From Bacteroidia bacterium (GTDB taxonomy: Bacteria > Bacteroidota > Bacteroidia > UKL13-3), in the NCBI GenBank assembly GCA_023151275.1, contig JAKLJI010000008.1:61161-125160 (forward strand): 64,000 bases of DNA. Direction: 5' to 3'. Made by a program: the position numbers and the translations under genes. Every line of letters starts with the position of its first letter. Position 1 is the first letter of the stretch. Positions 1-7,760 of this stretch are shown piece after piece. A model generated the notes under the pieces. That model made no database searches and was not told where the DNA came from. It saw nothing but the letters and a program-made list of their open reading frames with translations.

Positions 1-414
1 GCAGGGGAGTTTGTGTATGACCATCCATTCTTGTGGGGTTCAAAAAGAACAGGTCCGGACTTGTTGCGTGTAGGTGGTAAATATCCAGACAGCTGGCATT
101 ACAACCACATGATGGATCCAACTTCTATGTCGCCAAATTCAATCATGCCACCTTATCCTTGGTTGATGGAGAATTCGATGAACACAGGAGATATCGTTGG
201 AAAAATCTCAGCCATGCGTTCTTTGGGCGTTCCCTATGAAGAAGGTTATGAAACCAAAGCTGAGGGCGATATGAAAGCACAAGCCGAGAAGATTGCAACA
301 GGTTTGACCAAAGAAGGTTATCCGGTTGATTCAGACAAGGAAATCATTGCTCTGATTGCATATCTGCAACGTTTAGGAACCGATATCAAACTAAGCAAAA
401 CCGCAAGTAAATAA
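1..414 (+). CDS. ccoO: cbb3 cytochrome oxidase, CcoO portion (3' end only)
   Basis: This is the C-terminal part of the membrane-anchored cytochrome c subunit of the cbb3 terminal oxidase, which accepts electrons for O2 reduction. The reading frame is open to base 1, so the start lies outside the window. In this phylum CcoO is often fused behind CcoN, and that may be so here. Visible family features are a TGPDLLRVGGKY stretch and SIMPPYPWL, which supplies the axial methionine of the heme c. The CXXCH heme site must lie upstream of base 1. ccoQ, ccoP, ccoG and ccoH follow on the same strand, which confirms the assignment. Confidence 0.93.
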   Translation, partial: AGEFVYDHPFLWGSKRTGPDLLRVGGKYPDSWHYNHMMDPTSMSPNSIMPPYPWLMENSMNTGDIVGKISAMRSLGVPYEEGYETKAEGDMKAQAEKIATGLTKEGYPVDSDKEIIALIAYLQRLGTDIKLSKTASK

Positions 415-470
415 AACATTGATAAGCCCCGGAGTTTGGCTTGCTGAATTCCGGGGATAATAAAAAACAT

Positions 471-632
471 ATGTTTAAGCAACACATATCCAGCATGACA
501 GGGATTGAGAATGGATACCTGATCTTCTCCCTGGTAGTTTTTATGGCCTTTTTTACCGGTGTTCTGATTTGGACCTGGAAAGCCAATAAGACCTATATCG
601 ACGATATGAAAAACAAACCTTTTGATCAATAA
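471..632 (+). CDS. ccoQ: CcoQ/FixQ-like small cbb3 oxidase subunit
   Basis: A 53-residue protein with one central transmembrane helix (about residues 14-34) and a charged, lysine-rich C-terminus. This is the size and shape of CcoQ, which stabilises the cbb3 complex. It sits between ccoO and ccoP, the usual position. I chose ATG 471 (MFKQHISS) over a start 30 bases earlier because the upstream stretch is hydrophilic and runs through the ccoO-ccoQ spacer. The assignment rests on position and topology, because the family has little sequence signature. Confidence 0.8.
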   Translation: MFKQHISSMTGIENGYLIFSLVVFMAFFTGVLIWTWKANKTYIDDMKNKPFDQ

Positions 633-636
633 ACCC

Positions 637-1497
637 ATGCAACTCATGAACAAAAAATATAGCATACTGGCGGCCCTGTTCCTCTTAGGGAACTTGGTAA
701 ATGCCGAAGCAACTTCAGAGCCCCTGAGTCTTTCAACCATTCTGATTGTTGTAAATGTTGTCCTACTCCTTTTCCTATTTTTCTTATTGGCAATTCTTTC
801 CAATGCCATTAAAGGCTTGAAAAGCGAGCCTGGTCGACCACAGCTTAGCTGGTGGGATAGATTCGCGGCTGTTAAATCAGAAAAAACGGAAGAAGAACTT
901 CGTTTGGATGAAGATTTTGATGGCATTTCTGAGCTTGATAATCCAACTCCACCTTGGTTTAACTTTATTTTCTATTCAACTATCATCTTTGCGGTAATTT
1001 ACTTGTTTAATTACCACTATTTCCGCATTAGCAAATTGCAGGATGATGAATACAAAGAGCAGGTTGCTGTTGCTGAAGAAGCTAAGCAAGCTTATTTGAA
1101 AACAACCGGTAATTTAATTGATGAAAACAATGTTACACTCTTAACAGATGCAAAAGCATTTGAACCGGGTGTGGTTATTTTCAAAGAGAAATGTGCGGTT
1201 TGCCACGGCGAATTGGGCGAAGGAAAAGTTGGTCCTAACCTAACAGATGAATTCTGGATTCATGGTGGTTCTGTAAACGATATCTTCAAAACCATCAAGT
1301 ATGGTGTACCTGCAAAAGGTATGGTTCCATGGCAGAATTCACTAACCGGTAAACAGATTCAGGAAGTTGCTTCCTATATCAAATCACTAAAAGGAACTAA
1401 TCCTCCAAATCCGAAAGAAGCTCAAGGCGATAAGTACGAAGAGGGTGGTGCAGCTCCGGCAGACACAGCTTCTGCTAAGGCAACAGCCTTGAATTAA
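637..1497 (+). CDS. ccoP: cbb3 oxidase diheme/monoheme cytochrome c subunit CcoP
   Basis: CcoP passes electrons to the CcoN catalytic subunit. An N-terminal hydrophobic segment starting at MNKKYS (possible start 646) is followed by two membrane helices (about residues 33-60 and 105-123). A single cytochrome c domain follows, with CAVCH near residue 186 and the axial-Met segment GMVPW near 229. Proteobacterial CcoP has two CXXCH sites; only one is visible here, as is common in this phylum. The C-terminal tail is Ala/Thr-rich. The start is ATG 637 or 646; the frame opens earlier with a TTG that overlaps ccoQ. Its position between ccoQ and ccoG supports the call. Confidence 0.92.
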   Translation: MQLMNKKYSILAALFLLGNLVNAEATSEPLSLSTILIVVNVVLLLFLFFLLAILSNAIKGLKSEPGRPQLSWWDRFAAVKSEKTEEELRLDEDFDGISELDNPTPPWFNFIFYSTIIFAVIYLFNYHYFRISKLQDDEYKEQVAVAEEAKQAYLKTTGNLIDENNVTLLTDAKAFEPGVVIFKEKCAVCHGELGEGKVGPNLTDEFWIHGGSVNDIFKTIKYGVPAKGMVPWQNSLTGKQIQEVASYIKSLKGTNPPNPKEAQGDKYEEGGAAPADTASAKATALN

Positions 1498-1522
1498 TCA
1501 TTAATTTGCTTATTTTTATCAG

Positions 1523-1571
1523 ACCTGAATGGAATGATTGTTACTAAAAAAGACAATCATTTTGTTCAGGT
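1523..1571 (+). other. Two-tier hairpin in the ccoP-ccoG spacer
   Basis: Nested inverted repeats ACCTGAA/TTCAGGT (1523-1529, 1565-1571) and AATGATTGT/ACAATCATT (1533-1541, 1553-1561) form one long stem with a small symmetric internal loop. It ends 23 bases before the ccoG start. It has no clean T-tract, so it may be an mRNA processing or attenuation structure rather than a full terminator. Function is inferred. Confidence 0.55.
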
Positions 1572-1594
1572 TTGTTCGTATAAAAAGACCCCCC

Positions 1595-3007
1595 ATGGAA
1601 AGTGCTAAAATTATAGACCAGCAGCAGTTTAGAGATAAGCTGGCCAATGTTGATAGAAGCGGAAAACGACTCTGGATTTTCCCTAAGAAACCCAAAGGAC
1701 CTTTGTACAATTACAGAACCTGGTTTAGCTGGTTGCTGATGGGTTTGATGTTTGTTGGTCCCTGGATAAAATTTCATGATAAGCCACTGCTCATGCTCAA
1801 TGTGCTTGATCGCAAGTTTATCATTTTTGGAATGGTATTCTGGCCACAAGACTTGAACTTGTTCGCCTTGTTGATGCTCACTTTTGTGTTGTTTATCATT
1901 CTATTTACTGTTGTGTTTGGAAGGGTTTGGTGCGGTTGGGCTTGTCCGCAAACGGTTTTCATGGAAATGCTGTTTCGCAAAGTGGAGTATTTGATTGAAG
2001 GCGATGCCAATCAACAAAAGAAACTTCAAGAAGCCGATTGGACCTTTGAAAAGATTTGGAAGAAAGGCTTGAAGCATGGTTTGTTTTGGGTATTGTCGTT
2101 TATCATAGCCAATACATTCCTCGCTTACATCATTAGCATTGATGAATTGAAGCTTTTGGTTGAAGATGGGCCAGCCAGGCATTTGGGAAAATTCATGGCA
2201 CTGATACTATTTACTACAGTGTTTTATTTTGTGTTTGCCCGATTGAGAGAGCTGGTTTGTATTTTCATTTGTCCTTATGGCCGCTTGCAAGGATTGATGC
2301 TTGATAAAAACTCCATTGTGGTCGCTTATGATTTTGTGCGCGGAGAACCCAGAGGACGGATGGTGAAAGACGATCCTGAAAAGAAAGGGGATTGCGTTGA
2401 TTGCAAATTGTGCGTTCAAGTTTGTCCTACCGGAATTGATATTCGAAATGGAACCCAATTGGAATGTGTAAACTGCACAGCTTGTATAGATGCCTGCGAT
2501 GAGGTGATGGTGAAAATTAACAAGCCAAAAGGATTGGTTCGATTTGCCTCTTTAAATGGAATTACCCGTGGCAAGAAGTTTTCATTCAATCCGCGCAATA
2601 TTGCCTATTCAGCAGTGTTAACCTTGTTGTTTTCGGTGTTTTTATTTGCATTGATAACCCGCTCGGATATTGAAACTACTTTGTTGAGAACACCGGGCAT
2701 GTTGTATCAAAAACAAGAGAACAATCAAATTTCGAACCTGTACAATATTGAGTTTGTAAATAAAACCTTTAAGGATTTGGATGTAAAGCTGAAATTGATT
2801 GAGCCAAAAGGAACCATCAAAATGGTTGAAAATGACCAAATACATGTGGACCCTGAAAGTGTGGCTAAGGTTAGTTTCTTTGTGTTGAGGGATGCCGCTG
2901 ATATTCAAAAGGTGAGCACTCCTGTTAAAATAGAAGTGTATTCAAACGGAGAACTGATTGAGACCATGAAGTCTAAATTTAATGGTCCAATTTTCAAGAA
3001 ACAGTAA
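1595..3007 (+). CDS. ccoG: Cytochrome c oxidase accessory protein CcoG
   Basis: CcoG (FixG/RdxA family) is a membrane iron-sulfur protein needed for maturation of the cbb3 oxidase, where it acts as a cupric reductase in copper supply. The 470-aa protein shows the membrane domain with WCGWACPQTVF, a second cysteine cluster CIFICPYGRLQG, and two ferredoxin-type clusters, CVDCKLCVQVCPTGID and CVNCTACIDACDEV. An Ig-like C-terminal domain follows from about residue 360. ATG 1595 (MESAKII) fits the family N-terminus; an upstream TTG extension runs through the hairpin at 1523-1571 and is unlikely. Confidence 0.95.
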   Translation: MESAKIIDQQQFRDKLANVDRSGKRLWIFPKKPKGPLYNYRTWFSWLLMGLMFVGPWIKFHDKPLLMLNVLDRKFIIFGMVFWPQDLNLFALLMLTFVLFIILFTVVFGRVWCGWACPQTVFMEMLFRKVEYLIEGDANQQKKLQEADWTFEKIWKKGLKHGLFWVLSFIIANTFLAYIISIDELKLLVEDGPARHLGKFMALILFTTVFYFVFARLRELVCIFICPYGRLQGLMLDKNSIVVAYDFVRGEPRGRMVKDDPEKKGDCVDCKLCVQVCPTGIDIRNGTQLECVNCTACIDACDEVMVKINKPKGLVRFASLNGITRGKKFSFNPRNIAYSAVLTLLFSVFLFALITRSDIETTLLRTPGMLYQKQENNQISNLYNIEFVNKTFKDLDVKLKLIEPKGTIKMVENDQIHVDPESVAKVSFFVLRDAADIQKVSTPVKIEVYSNGELIETMKSKFNGPIFKKQ

Positions 3008-3027
3008 ATCCTGATAAAACTCAAATG

Positions 3028-3080
3028 AATACCCGTCATTCCTGATAATTATTCGCTTTCAGGAAGACGGGTATTTTTAT
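3028..3080 (+). terminator. Rho-independent-type terminator after ccoG
   Basis: AATACCCGTC (3028-3037) pairs with GACGGGTATT (3066-3075), with a second inner stem TCCTGA/TCAGGA, and is followed by a T run. It lies between the ccoG stop and the ccoH start 18 bases further on, so it may partly terminate transcription and set ccoGHS-type stoichiometry. Confidence 0.75.
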
Positions 3081-3097
3081 ATTAGCAGAAAAAAAAT

Positions 3098-3523
3098 ATG
3101 AAGATCAACTGGGGAACCAAACTCGTTTTTTTTGCACTTTTATTCATGACATTCATCGTGACCATGGTGGTTATCATTTCCAGGCAAGATGTGCCTTTGG
3201 TGGAGGAAGGATATTATGAGAAGGGCATTCGCTATCAGGATGTAATCAATACCAGCAATAACCAAGATACATTAACCCAATTGGAATTAAGTTCAGATGC
3301 AGTTCGGGTGCAGAACAAATCAACCCAAGCCATACAAGGCCAATTGAAGTTTTACCGCCCGGATGACCCAAGCCAAGACGCTAAATTTGAAGTGAATGTG
3401 GAGGGCAATTCCGGTTTTATGTTTCCAACTCAAAGCTTGAAAAAAGGAAAATGGAAGCTTGAATTTTCCTGGAGCAGAGATTCTGTTAATTATTTAGTAA
3501 ACAAAGACTGGGAGCAAAAGTAA
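3098..3523 (+). CDS. ccoH: FixH/CcoH family cbb3 assembly protein
   Basis: A 141-aa single-pass membrane protein: an N-terminal helix (about residues 8-28), then a periplasmic domain beginning RQDVPLVEEGYYEKGIRYQ, the recognisable start of the FixH domain in this phylum. FixH/CcoH takes part in late assembly of the cbb3 oxidase. Its stop codon overlaps the start of the next gene by one base (TAATG), which indicates translational coupling with the exporter-like gene. Confidence 0.9.
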   Translation: MKINWGTKLVFFALLFMTFIVTMVVIISRQDVPLVEEGYYEKGIRYQDVINTSNNQDTLTQLELSSDAVRVQNKSTQAIQGQLKFYRPDDPSQDAKFEVNVEGNSGFMFPTQSLKKGKWKLEFSWSRDSVNYLVNKDWEQK

Positions 3524-4245
3524 TGCTGTTGCTTACTGCTTTTCTTACCGGATTGTTTGGAAGCTTTCACTGCGCGGGCATGTGCGGTCCTATTGCTTTT
3601 TCCATTCCCGGAAATCGCAGCAATGGAATTGGTTATTTTATAAATCGGCTGGTGTACAACCTCTCCCGAATAATCACTTATGGCGTTTTGGGTTTTGTAA
3701 GCGGTAGCTTTGGTTGGGGATTAAAACTTGCAGGCATTCAACAAGGGTTGAGTATTGCAGCCGGCTTGTTTATTGTTTTTTCCATGCTTTACACATGGAT
3801 AGCTCGCAAAGAACTTGTACCGGCATTCAACCTTTATTCAAGACCTTTATTCAAGCGTTTTTTCGGAAAGGGAGATTTGTTATCGGTTTCGGTTATCGGA
3901 TTATTGAATGGGTTGTTGCCTTGTGGTTTTGTTTATTTGGCAGTAATCGGAGCAAGCGCCACCCAGAATAGTTTTGAGGGTTTTTTATTTATGTTGATGT
4001 TTGGCTTAGGAACGCTACCGGTAATGTATGGCGTTTCAATCTTAGGCCAATTTCTCTCGCAAAGCCTGCGAAACACCTTAAATCGGTTGAGTCCGGTGCT
4101 GGGAATTGTGATTGGTTTATTGTTTGTGGTTCGGGGCTTGAATTTGGGAGTACCTTATTTGAGTCCAAAAATAAACGTGGAGAAAGTAAGCGATGTTGAA
4201 TGTCATTCTCCTGTTAGTCAAAAAGATAGCTTGAATGCTAAATAA
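3523..4245 (+). CDS. Sulfite exporter TauE/SafE-family (CcoS-linked, UreH-like) membrane protein
   Basis: A 240-aa polytopic membrane protein. The N-terminus has GSFHCAGMCGPIAF, a Cys-x3-Cys motif in the first helix, and a second block has GLLNGLLPCGFVYLAVIGA. These are typical of the UreH-2/DsbD-related branch of the TauE/SafE family, found next to cbb3 genes in many genomes and thought to act in copper or thiol supply for oxidase assembly. That role is inferred from family and context. It overlaps ccoH by one base and ends the cbb3 operon. Confidence 0.85.
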   Translation: MLLLTAFLTGLFGSFHCAGMCGPIAFSIPGNRSNGIGYFINRLVYNLSRIITYGVLGFVSGSFGWGLKLAGIQQGLSIAAGLFIVFSMLYTWIARKELVPAFNLYSRPLFKRFFGKGDLLSVSVIGLLNGLLPCGFVYLAVIGASATQNSFEGFLFMLMFGLGTLPVMYGVSILGQFLSQSLRNTLNRLSPVLGIVIGLLFVVRGLNLGVPYLSPKINVEKVSDVECHSPVSQKDSLNAK

Positions 4246-4310
4246 ATATTTTTCAATTTGAAGCTTTTGGCATTTCTTTTGAAATAGTTTATCACATAAA
4301 AATACACTTT

Positions 4311-4910
4311 ATGAAAATGATGGTTCAAGGCATGATACGTTCGGCCTTCTTACTTGGAATCCTTGCTTTAAGCCTAAGCAGCTGTAAATCGAAAAAGAAT
4401 TCTACTCCGATTGAAAAAACTACCGGAGCAGTTGAGATTTCGGTTCCATTTAGCACAAAGGAATTTTATAGCGACAAGGACAATTTCAGAGCAAAAAGTT
4501 CTGGCAACAGTATTGATCTTCAAACTGCAAAGAAAATAGCTTTGCAGAATGCGAAGTCGGAAATGGCTGGCTTGGTGCAGACTACCATGAAAAAGGTAAC
4601 TGAGCAATATACTCAACAGCGCCAAATGGGCAATCAGCAAGAGTTTAACAACAAGTTTGAAGAACTTGCCCGTGAGGTAACCAATCAGCAATTAACTGAT
4701 ATTGCCGTTATTGGAGAGAAATTATTCAAAGAACCCAATGGAACTTATACCTATTGGGTAGCTATTGAAGCCAACAAACAGGTGGTTTTAAATGGAATTG
4801 AGAAAACCATTTCAAACAACCAAAAATTGGCTCAGGATTACGACAAAAAGAAGTTTGAAGAAATCTTCAATTCTGAAATGGATAAGCTTGCCAAAGAGCG
4901 CGGTTATTAA
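4311..4910 (+). CDS. LPP20-like lipoprotein
   Basis: A 199-aa predicted lipoprotein with a signal peptide ending in the lipobox LSLSSC (Cys near residue 25). The mature part contains the pattern of LPP20-type domains: an amphipathic stretch TAKKIALQNAKSEMAGLVQT followed by alternating strands and TYTYWVAIEANK. It is followed at 4986 by a second, longer protein with the same fold pattern (QIAKKNALQDLAGEIK), so the pair are probably paralogs. The function of these envelope lipoproteins is not established. Confidence 0.7.
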   Translation: MKMMVQGMIRSAFLLGILALSLSSCKSKKNSTPIEKTTGAVEISVPFSTKEFYSDKDNFRAKSSGNSIDLQTAKKIALQNAKSEMAGLVQTTMKKVTEQYTQQRQMGNQQEFNNKFEELAREVTNQQLTDIAVIGEKLFKEPNGTYTYWVAIEANKQVVLNGIEKTISNNQKLAQDYDKKKFEEIFNSEMDKLAKERGY

Positions 4911-4932
4911 TCCATAACGCAATATGAATTGG

Positions 4933-4969
4933 GAATTGATGGGAGTTTTCTTCCATCAATTCTTGTTTT
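4933..4969 (+). terminator. Terminator hairpin between the two LPP20-like genes
   Basis: GAATTGATGG (4933-4942) pairs with CCATCAATTC (4953-4962), followed by TTGTTTT. It ends 17 bases before the next start. Confidence 0.65.
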
Positions 4970-4985
4970 AAGCCATTTGAAAATC

Positions 4986-6374
4986 ATGAAAAAACTGTTT
5001 ACACTCGGATTATTGGTGTTGTTTGGAATTGCTTGTAAGCAACAGGCACCTGTTCAAACTTCAGTGCCTCGTCCAACCTGGGTTGAACAGAGGCCGGTAA
5101 ACAGTTTTTATTATACCGGAATAGCGGTAGTTTCAAAAAAACTAAATCCATTCGATTACCAGCAAATAGCAAAAAAGAATGCACTTCAGGATTTGGCCGG
5201 TGAAATAAAAGTTACTGTATCCAGCAATTCCATTTTGAGTCAGTACCAGAATAACCAAACATTTAATCAGCAATACAACAGCGATGTTCGCATTTCGGGG
5301 CTTGAAACCTTAGAAGATTATGAAGTGGTAGCCACCTGGGAGAACAAAGAAGAGTATTGGATTTATTGTCGTTTAAGTAAAGCCAGCTGGGAGCAAAAGA
5401 AAAGGCAGGAGCGTGACGAAGCCAGGGATTTATCCATTTCCTTGTTGAATCGTGCTGAACGATTGGAGCAATCCGGTCAATTTGTGCAGGCCTTTAAATC
5501 ACGTGTTAGGGCTATGGTTGCTGTTCAAAAGTTTCTGAATGAATCGATGGAAGCCGAGTGGAAAGGGAAATCGGTATTCTTGGTAAATGAAATTGTAAAC
5601 CAGCTCCAGGATCAGTTGGTGCATGTATCTATTCAGCTAGGAAAAGAACGCTTGCCTGCCGTGGTTGCAAAACCAATCGCAGAGCCAGTTGGAGTTCAGG
5701 TATTTTGGACAGATGGCAAAACAAGCAAACAGCCAATTGCAAACTTTCCACTTAATCTGGGGGCGGATGATGCTTCAGCCAAGTTTACCACCAAGATGGA
5801 AACCAATTCTGCTGGTTTGTCTGAGTTTAGTATTCTAAGAGTGGGAAATAGGCAGGGCATTCAACGATTTGCTTTGAAGGCCGATTTGGAGCAGTTGATT
5901 AAATCAGATAGTATTTTTTCGAGCACCAGACAGTTGTTAATGAAATTGGATGTGCCTAGTGCTGTGTTAAGTCTGGATGTAAAGCCCATCCGTGTTTTCT
6001 TTGAAACCCAGGAACTGAATCAGGGCATTGCCATGCAAGGAAAATTGTTGGAGCCTGCTATCCGTAAACGATTATCGGAAATGGGTTGCGTGTTTGTTCG
6101 CAGCAAAACCGAAGCAGATTATTTGCTCGAAGTGAAAGCCGAAACTTCGGATTTAGGAGTGATGTGGGGAAGCATGCTTCAGGCCGGAATTGAAATGCAG
6201 GTAATGGTGGTTGACCAATCGCGGAACCTCGAATTGTATAAGGAAACCATTCGCGGAGTTAAAGGCTATCAAACCACCAAAGAAAAGGCTGGAATTGAAG
6301 CCTACACCAATTTAATCAATGAATTTAGTAAAAAGCTTTATCCCGCATTGGCGAGGGTAATTCTTCAGCAGTAA
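4986..6374 (+). CDS. LPP20 family lipoprotein, long form
   Basis: A 462-aa predicted lipoprotein. ATG 4986 gives MKKLFTLGLL...GIAC, a clean lipoprotein signal, whereas the longer frame starts with TTG inside the preceding terminator. After the signal come PTWVEQRPVNSFYYTGIAVV and the LPP20-type segment with QIAKKNALQDLAGEIK, then about 300 residues with no domain I recognise. Its partner at 4311 shares the N-terminal domain. It is probably anchored in the outer membrane; function unknown. Confidence 0.78.
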   Translation: MKKLFTLGLLVLFGIACKQQAPVQTSVPRPTWVEQRPVNSFYYTGIAVVSKKLNPFDYQQIAKKNALQDLAGEIKVTVSSNSILSQYQNNQTFNQQYNSDVRISGLETLEDYEVVATWENKEEYWIYCRLSKASWEQKKRQERDEARDLSISLLNRAERLEQSGQFVQAFKSRVRAMVAVQKFLNESMEAEWKGKSVFLVNEIVNQLQDQLVHVSIQLGKERLPAVVAKPIAEPVGVQVFWTDGKTSKQPIANFPLNLGADDASAKFTTKMETNSAGLSEFSILRVGNRQGIQRFALKADLEQLIKSDSIFSSTRQLLMKLDVPSAVLSLDVKPIRVFFETQELNQGIAMQGKLLEPAIRKRLSEMGCVFVRSKTEADYLLEVKAETSDLGVMWGSMLQAGIEMQVMVVDQSRNLELYKETIRGVKGYQTTKEKAGIEAYTNLINEFSKKLYPALARVILQQ

Positions 6375-7121
6375 TTATTTTTTGTAGGGTTCGTATTTTC
6401 TGAACCAGCTTTTCATTTTCATGCTGAGAACGCCCCAAACGGCTTCTTTGATAATTCCACGAGAGATTTTGGATTCGCCTTTAGTTCGATCGGTAAAAAT
6501 GATGGGTACCTCTTCAATTTTAAAACCATGTTTTGCCGTTGTGAATTTCATTTCTATTTGGAAGGCATAGCCACGGAATTTGATTTTGTCCAAATCCAAA
6601 TGCCTAAGGACATGGGCCCTGTAACATACAAACCCGGCGGTAGTATCGTGAATTTGAAGACCGGTAATCCACCTAACATAGGCCGAAGCAAAATAGCTTA
6701 ACATGACACGGCTCATGGGCCAGTTTACCACATTTACACCTGTTTTGTAGCGCGAGCCAATGGACATATCTGCACCCTGGTAGCAAGCTTCAAACAGTTT
6801 TGGAAGGTCGTTTGGATTGTGTGAGAAATCGGCGTCCATTTCAAAAATGTACTCAAAGTGGTGATCGAGGCACCAGCGGAAACCGGCTATGTAGGCAGTT
6901 CCGAGTCCATTTTTTTCTTTCCTTTGCAGCAGATGCAAATTTTGTGGGAATTCCTTTTGCAAGGATTTTACAATATCCGCGGTTCCATCTGGCGAATTGT
7001 CGTCAACCACCAGTACATCAAAGGTTTGGTGCAGGGAGAAAACGGCACGCAAAATATCCTCGATGTTTTCGCGCTCGTTGAAGGTAGGGATAATGACAAT
7101 TTTCTTGGACAAAGCTTTCAA
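6375..7121 (-). CDS. Polyprenol-phosphate mannosyltransferase-like GT2
   Basis: A 248-aa family 2 glycosyltransferase of the dolichyl-phosphate mannose synthase (DPM1) type, without C-terminal membrane helices. Motifs are IIPTFNERENI at the nucleotide-sugar site, VVDDNSPDGTA, the metal-binding FEMDADFSHNP (DXD) and GSRYKTG. It would load a sugar onto polyprenyl phosphate at the inner face of the cytoplasmic membrane for glycan or lipoprotein modification. It is convergent with the LPP20-like gene, its stop codon directly abutting, and divergent from the phosphatase gene. Confidence 0.88.
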   Translation of the reverse strand: MKALSKKIVIIPTFNERENIEDILRAVFSLHQTFDVLVVDDNSPDGTADIVKSLQKEFPQNLHLLQRKEKNGLGTAYIAGFRWCLDHHFEYIFEMDADFSHNPNDLPKLFEACYQGADMSIGSRYKTGVNVVNWPMSRVMLSYFASAYVRWITGLQIHDTTAGFVCYRAHVLRHLDLDKIKFRGYAFQIEMKFTTAKHGFKIEEVPIIFTDRTKGESKISRGIIKEAVWGVLSMKMKSWFRKYEPYKK

Positions 7122-7277
7122 TAATAAATCATGGCCAATTAATACCCAAATGCGAATGGGTTTAATAGCATTTTTTTATGGAATTTCTACTCATTACTAC
7201 GGTCAAATCAATTTGCGTCGGCTTTGTACTTTCTTGGTAAAGTTTCCTTACTTGCAGCAGTTTGAAAAAAGTTCAGC

Positions 7278-7760
7278 ATGAAACAGAAAGCAGTATTTCT
7301 TGACCGGGATGGGGTGCTTAACCGTGAAGTGGGTGATTATATTAAGCAATTTTCCGATTTTGAATTGCTGCCGCATGCCTTTGAAGGCTTAAAAATTCTG
7401 AAGGAAAAAGGCTATTTGTTGATTGTCATTACCAATCAGGGTGGAATTGCCAAAGGTGAATATACACGTGATGCCATGCACGAGATGCACGGATTTATGC
7501 GTCGGGAATTTGAGAAGCAAGGCATTTTGCTTGATGCTATTTATTATTGTCCGCATCATCCCATTCAAACCAATTGCCTTTGCCGCAAGCCGGAATCGAT
7601 ACTTGTAGAAAAAGCCATAGCCAAATTCAATATCAACCCAGAGCAATCCTGGTTTATTGGCGATAAAAAGCGCGATATTGACAGTGGGAATAAGGCCGGG
7701 GTGAAAGGAGTTTTGATTGAGCCCAATGAAGATTGGATTGCACATGCCCAAAATTTTTAA
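7278..7760 (+). CDS. gmhB: HAD phosphatase, GmhB-like (heptose-1,7-bisphosphate 7-phosphatase)
   Basis: A 160-aa HAD-superfamily IIIA phosphatase. FLDRDGVLN at the N-terminus gives the two catalytic aspartates, VITNQGG is motif II, and GDKKRDIDSG is motif III/IV. The zinc knuckle YYCPHHPIQTNCLCRKP matches GmhB and separates it from histidinol phosphatases. It would act in ADP-heptose synthesis for LPS core. No other heptose gene is adjacent, so the exact substrate is inferred. The following permease starts immediately after the stop codon. Confidence 0.85.
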   Translation: MKQKAVFLDRDGVLNREVGDYIKQFSDFELLPHAFEGLKILKEKGYLLIVITNQGGIAKGEYTRDAMHEMHGFMRREFEKQGILLDAIYYCPHHPIQTNCLCRKPESILVEKAIAKFNINPEQSWFIGDKKRDIDSGNKAGVKGVLIEPNEDWIAHAQNF

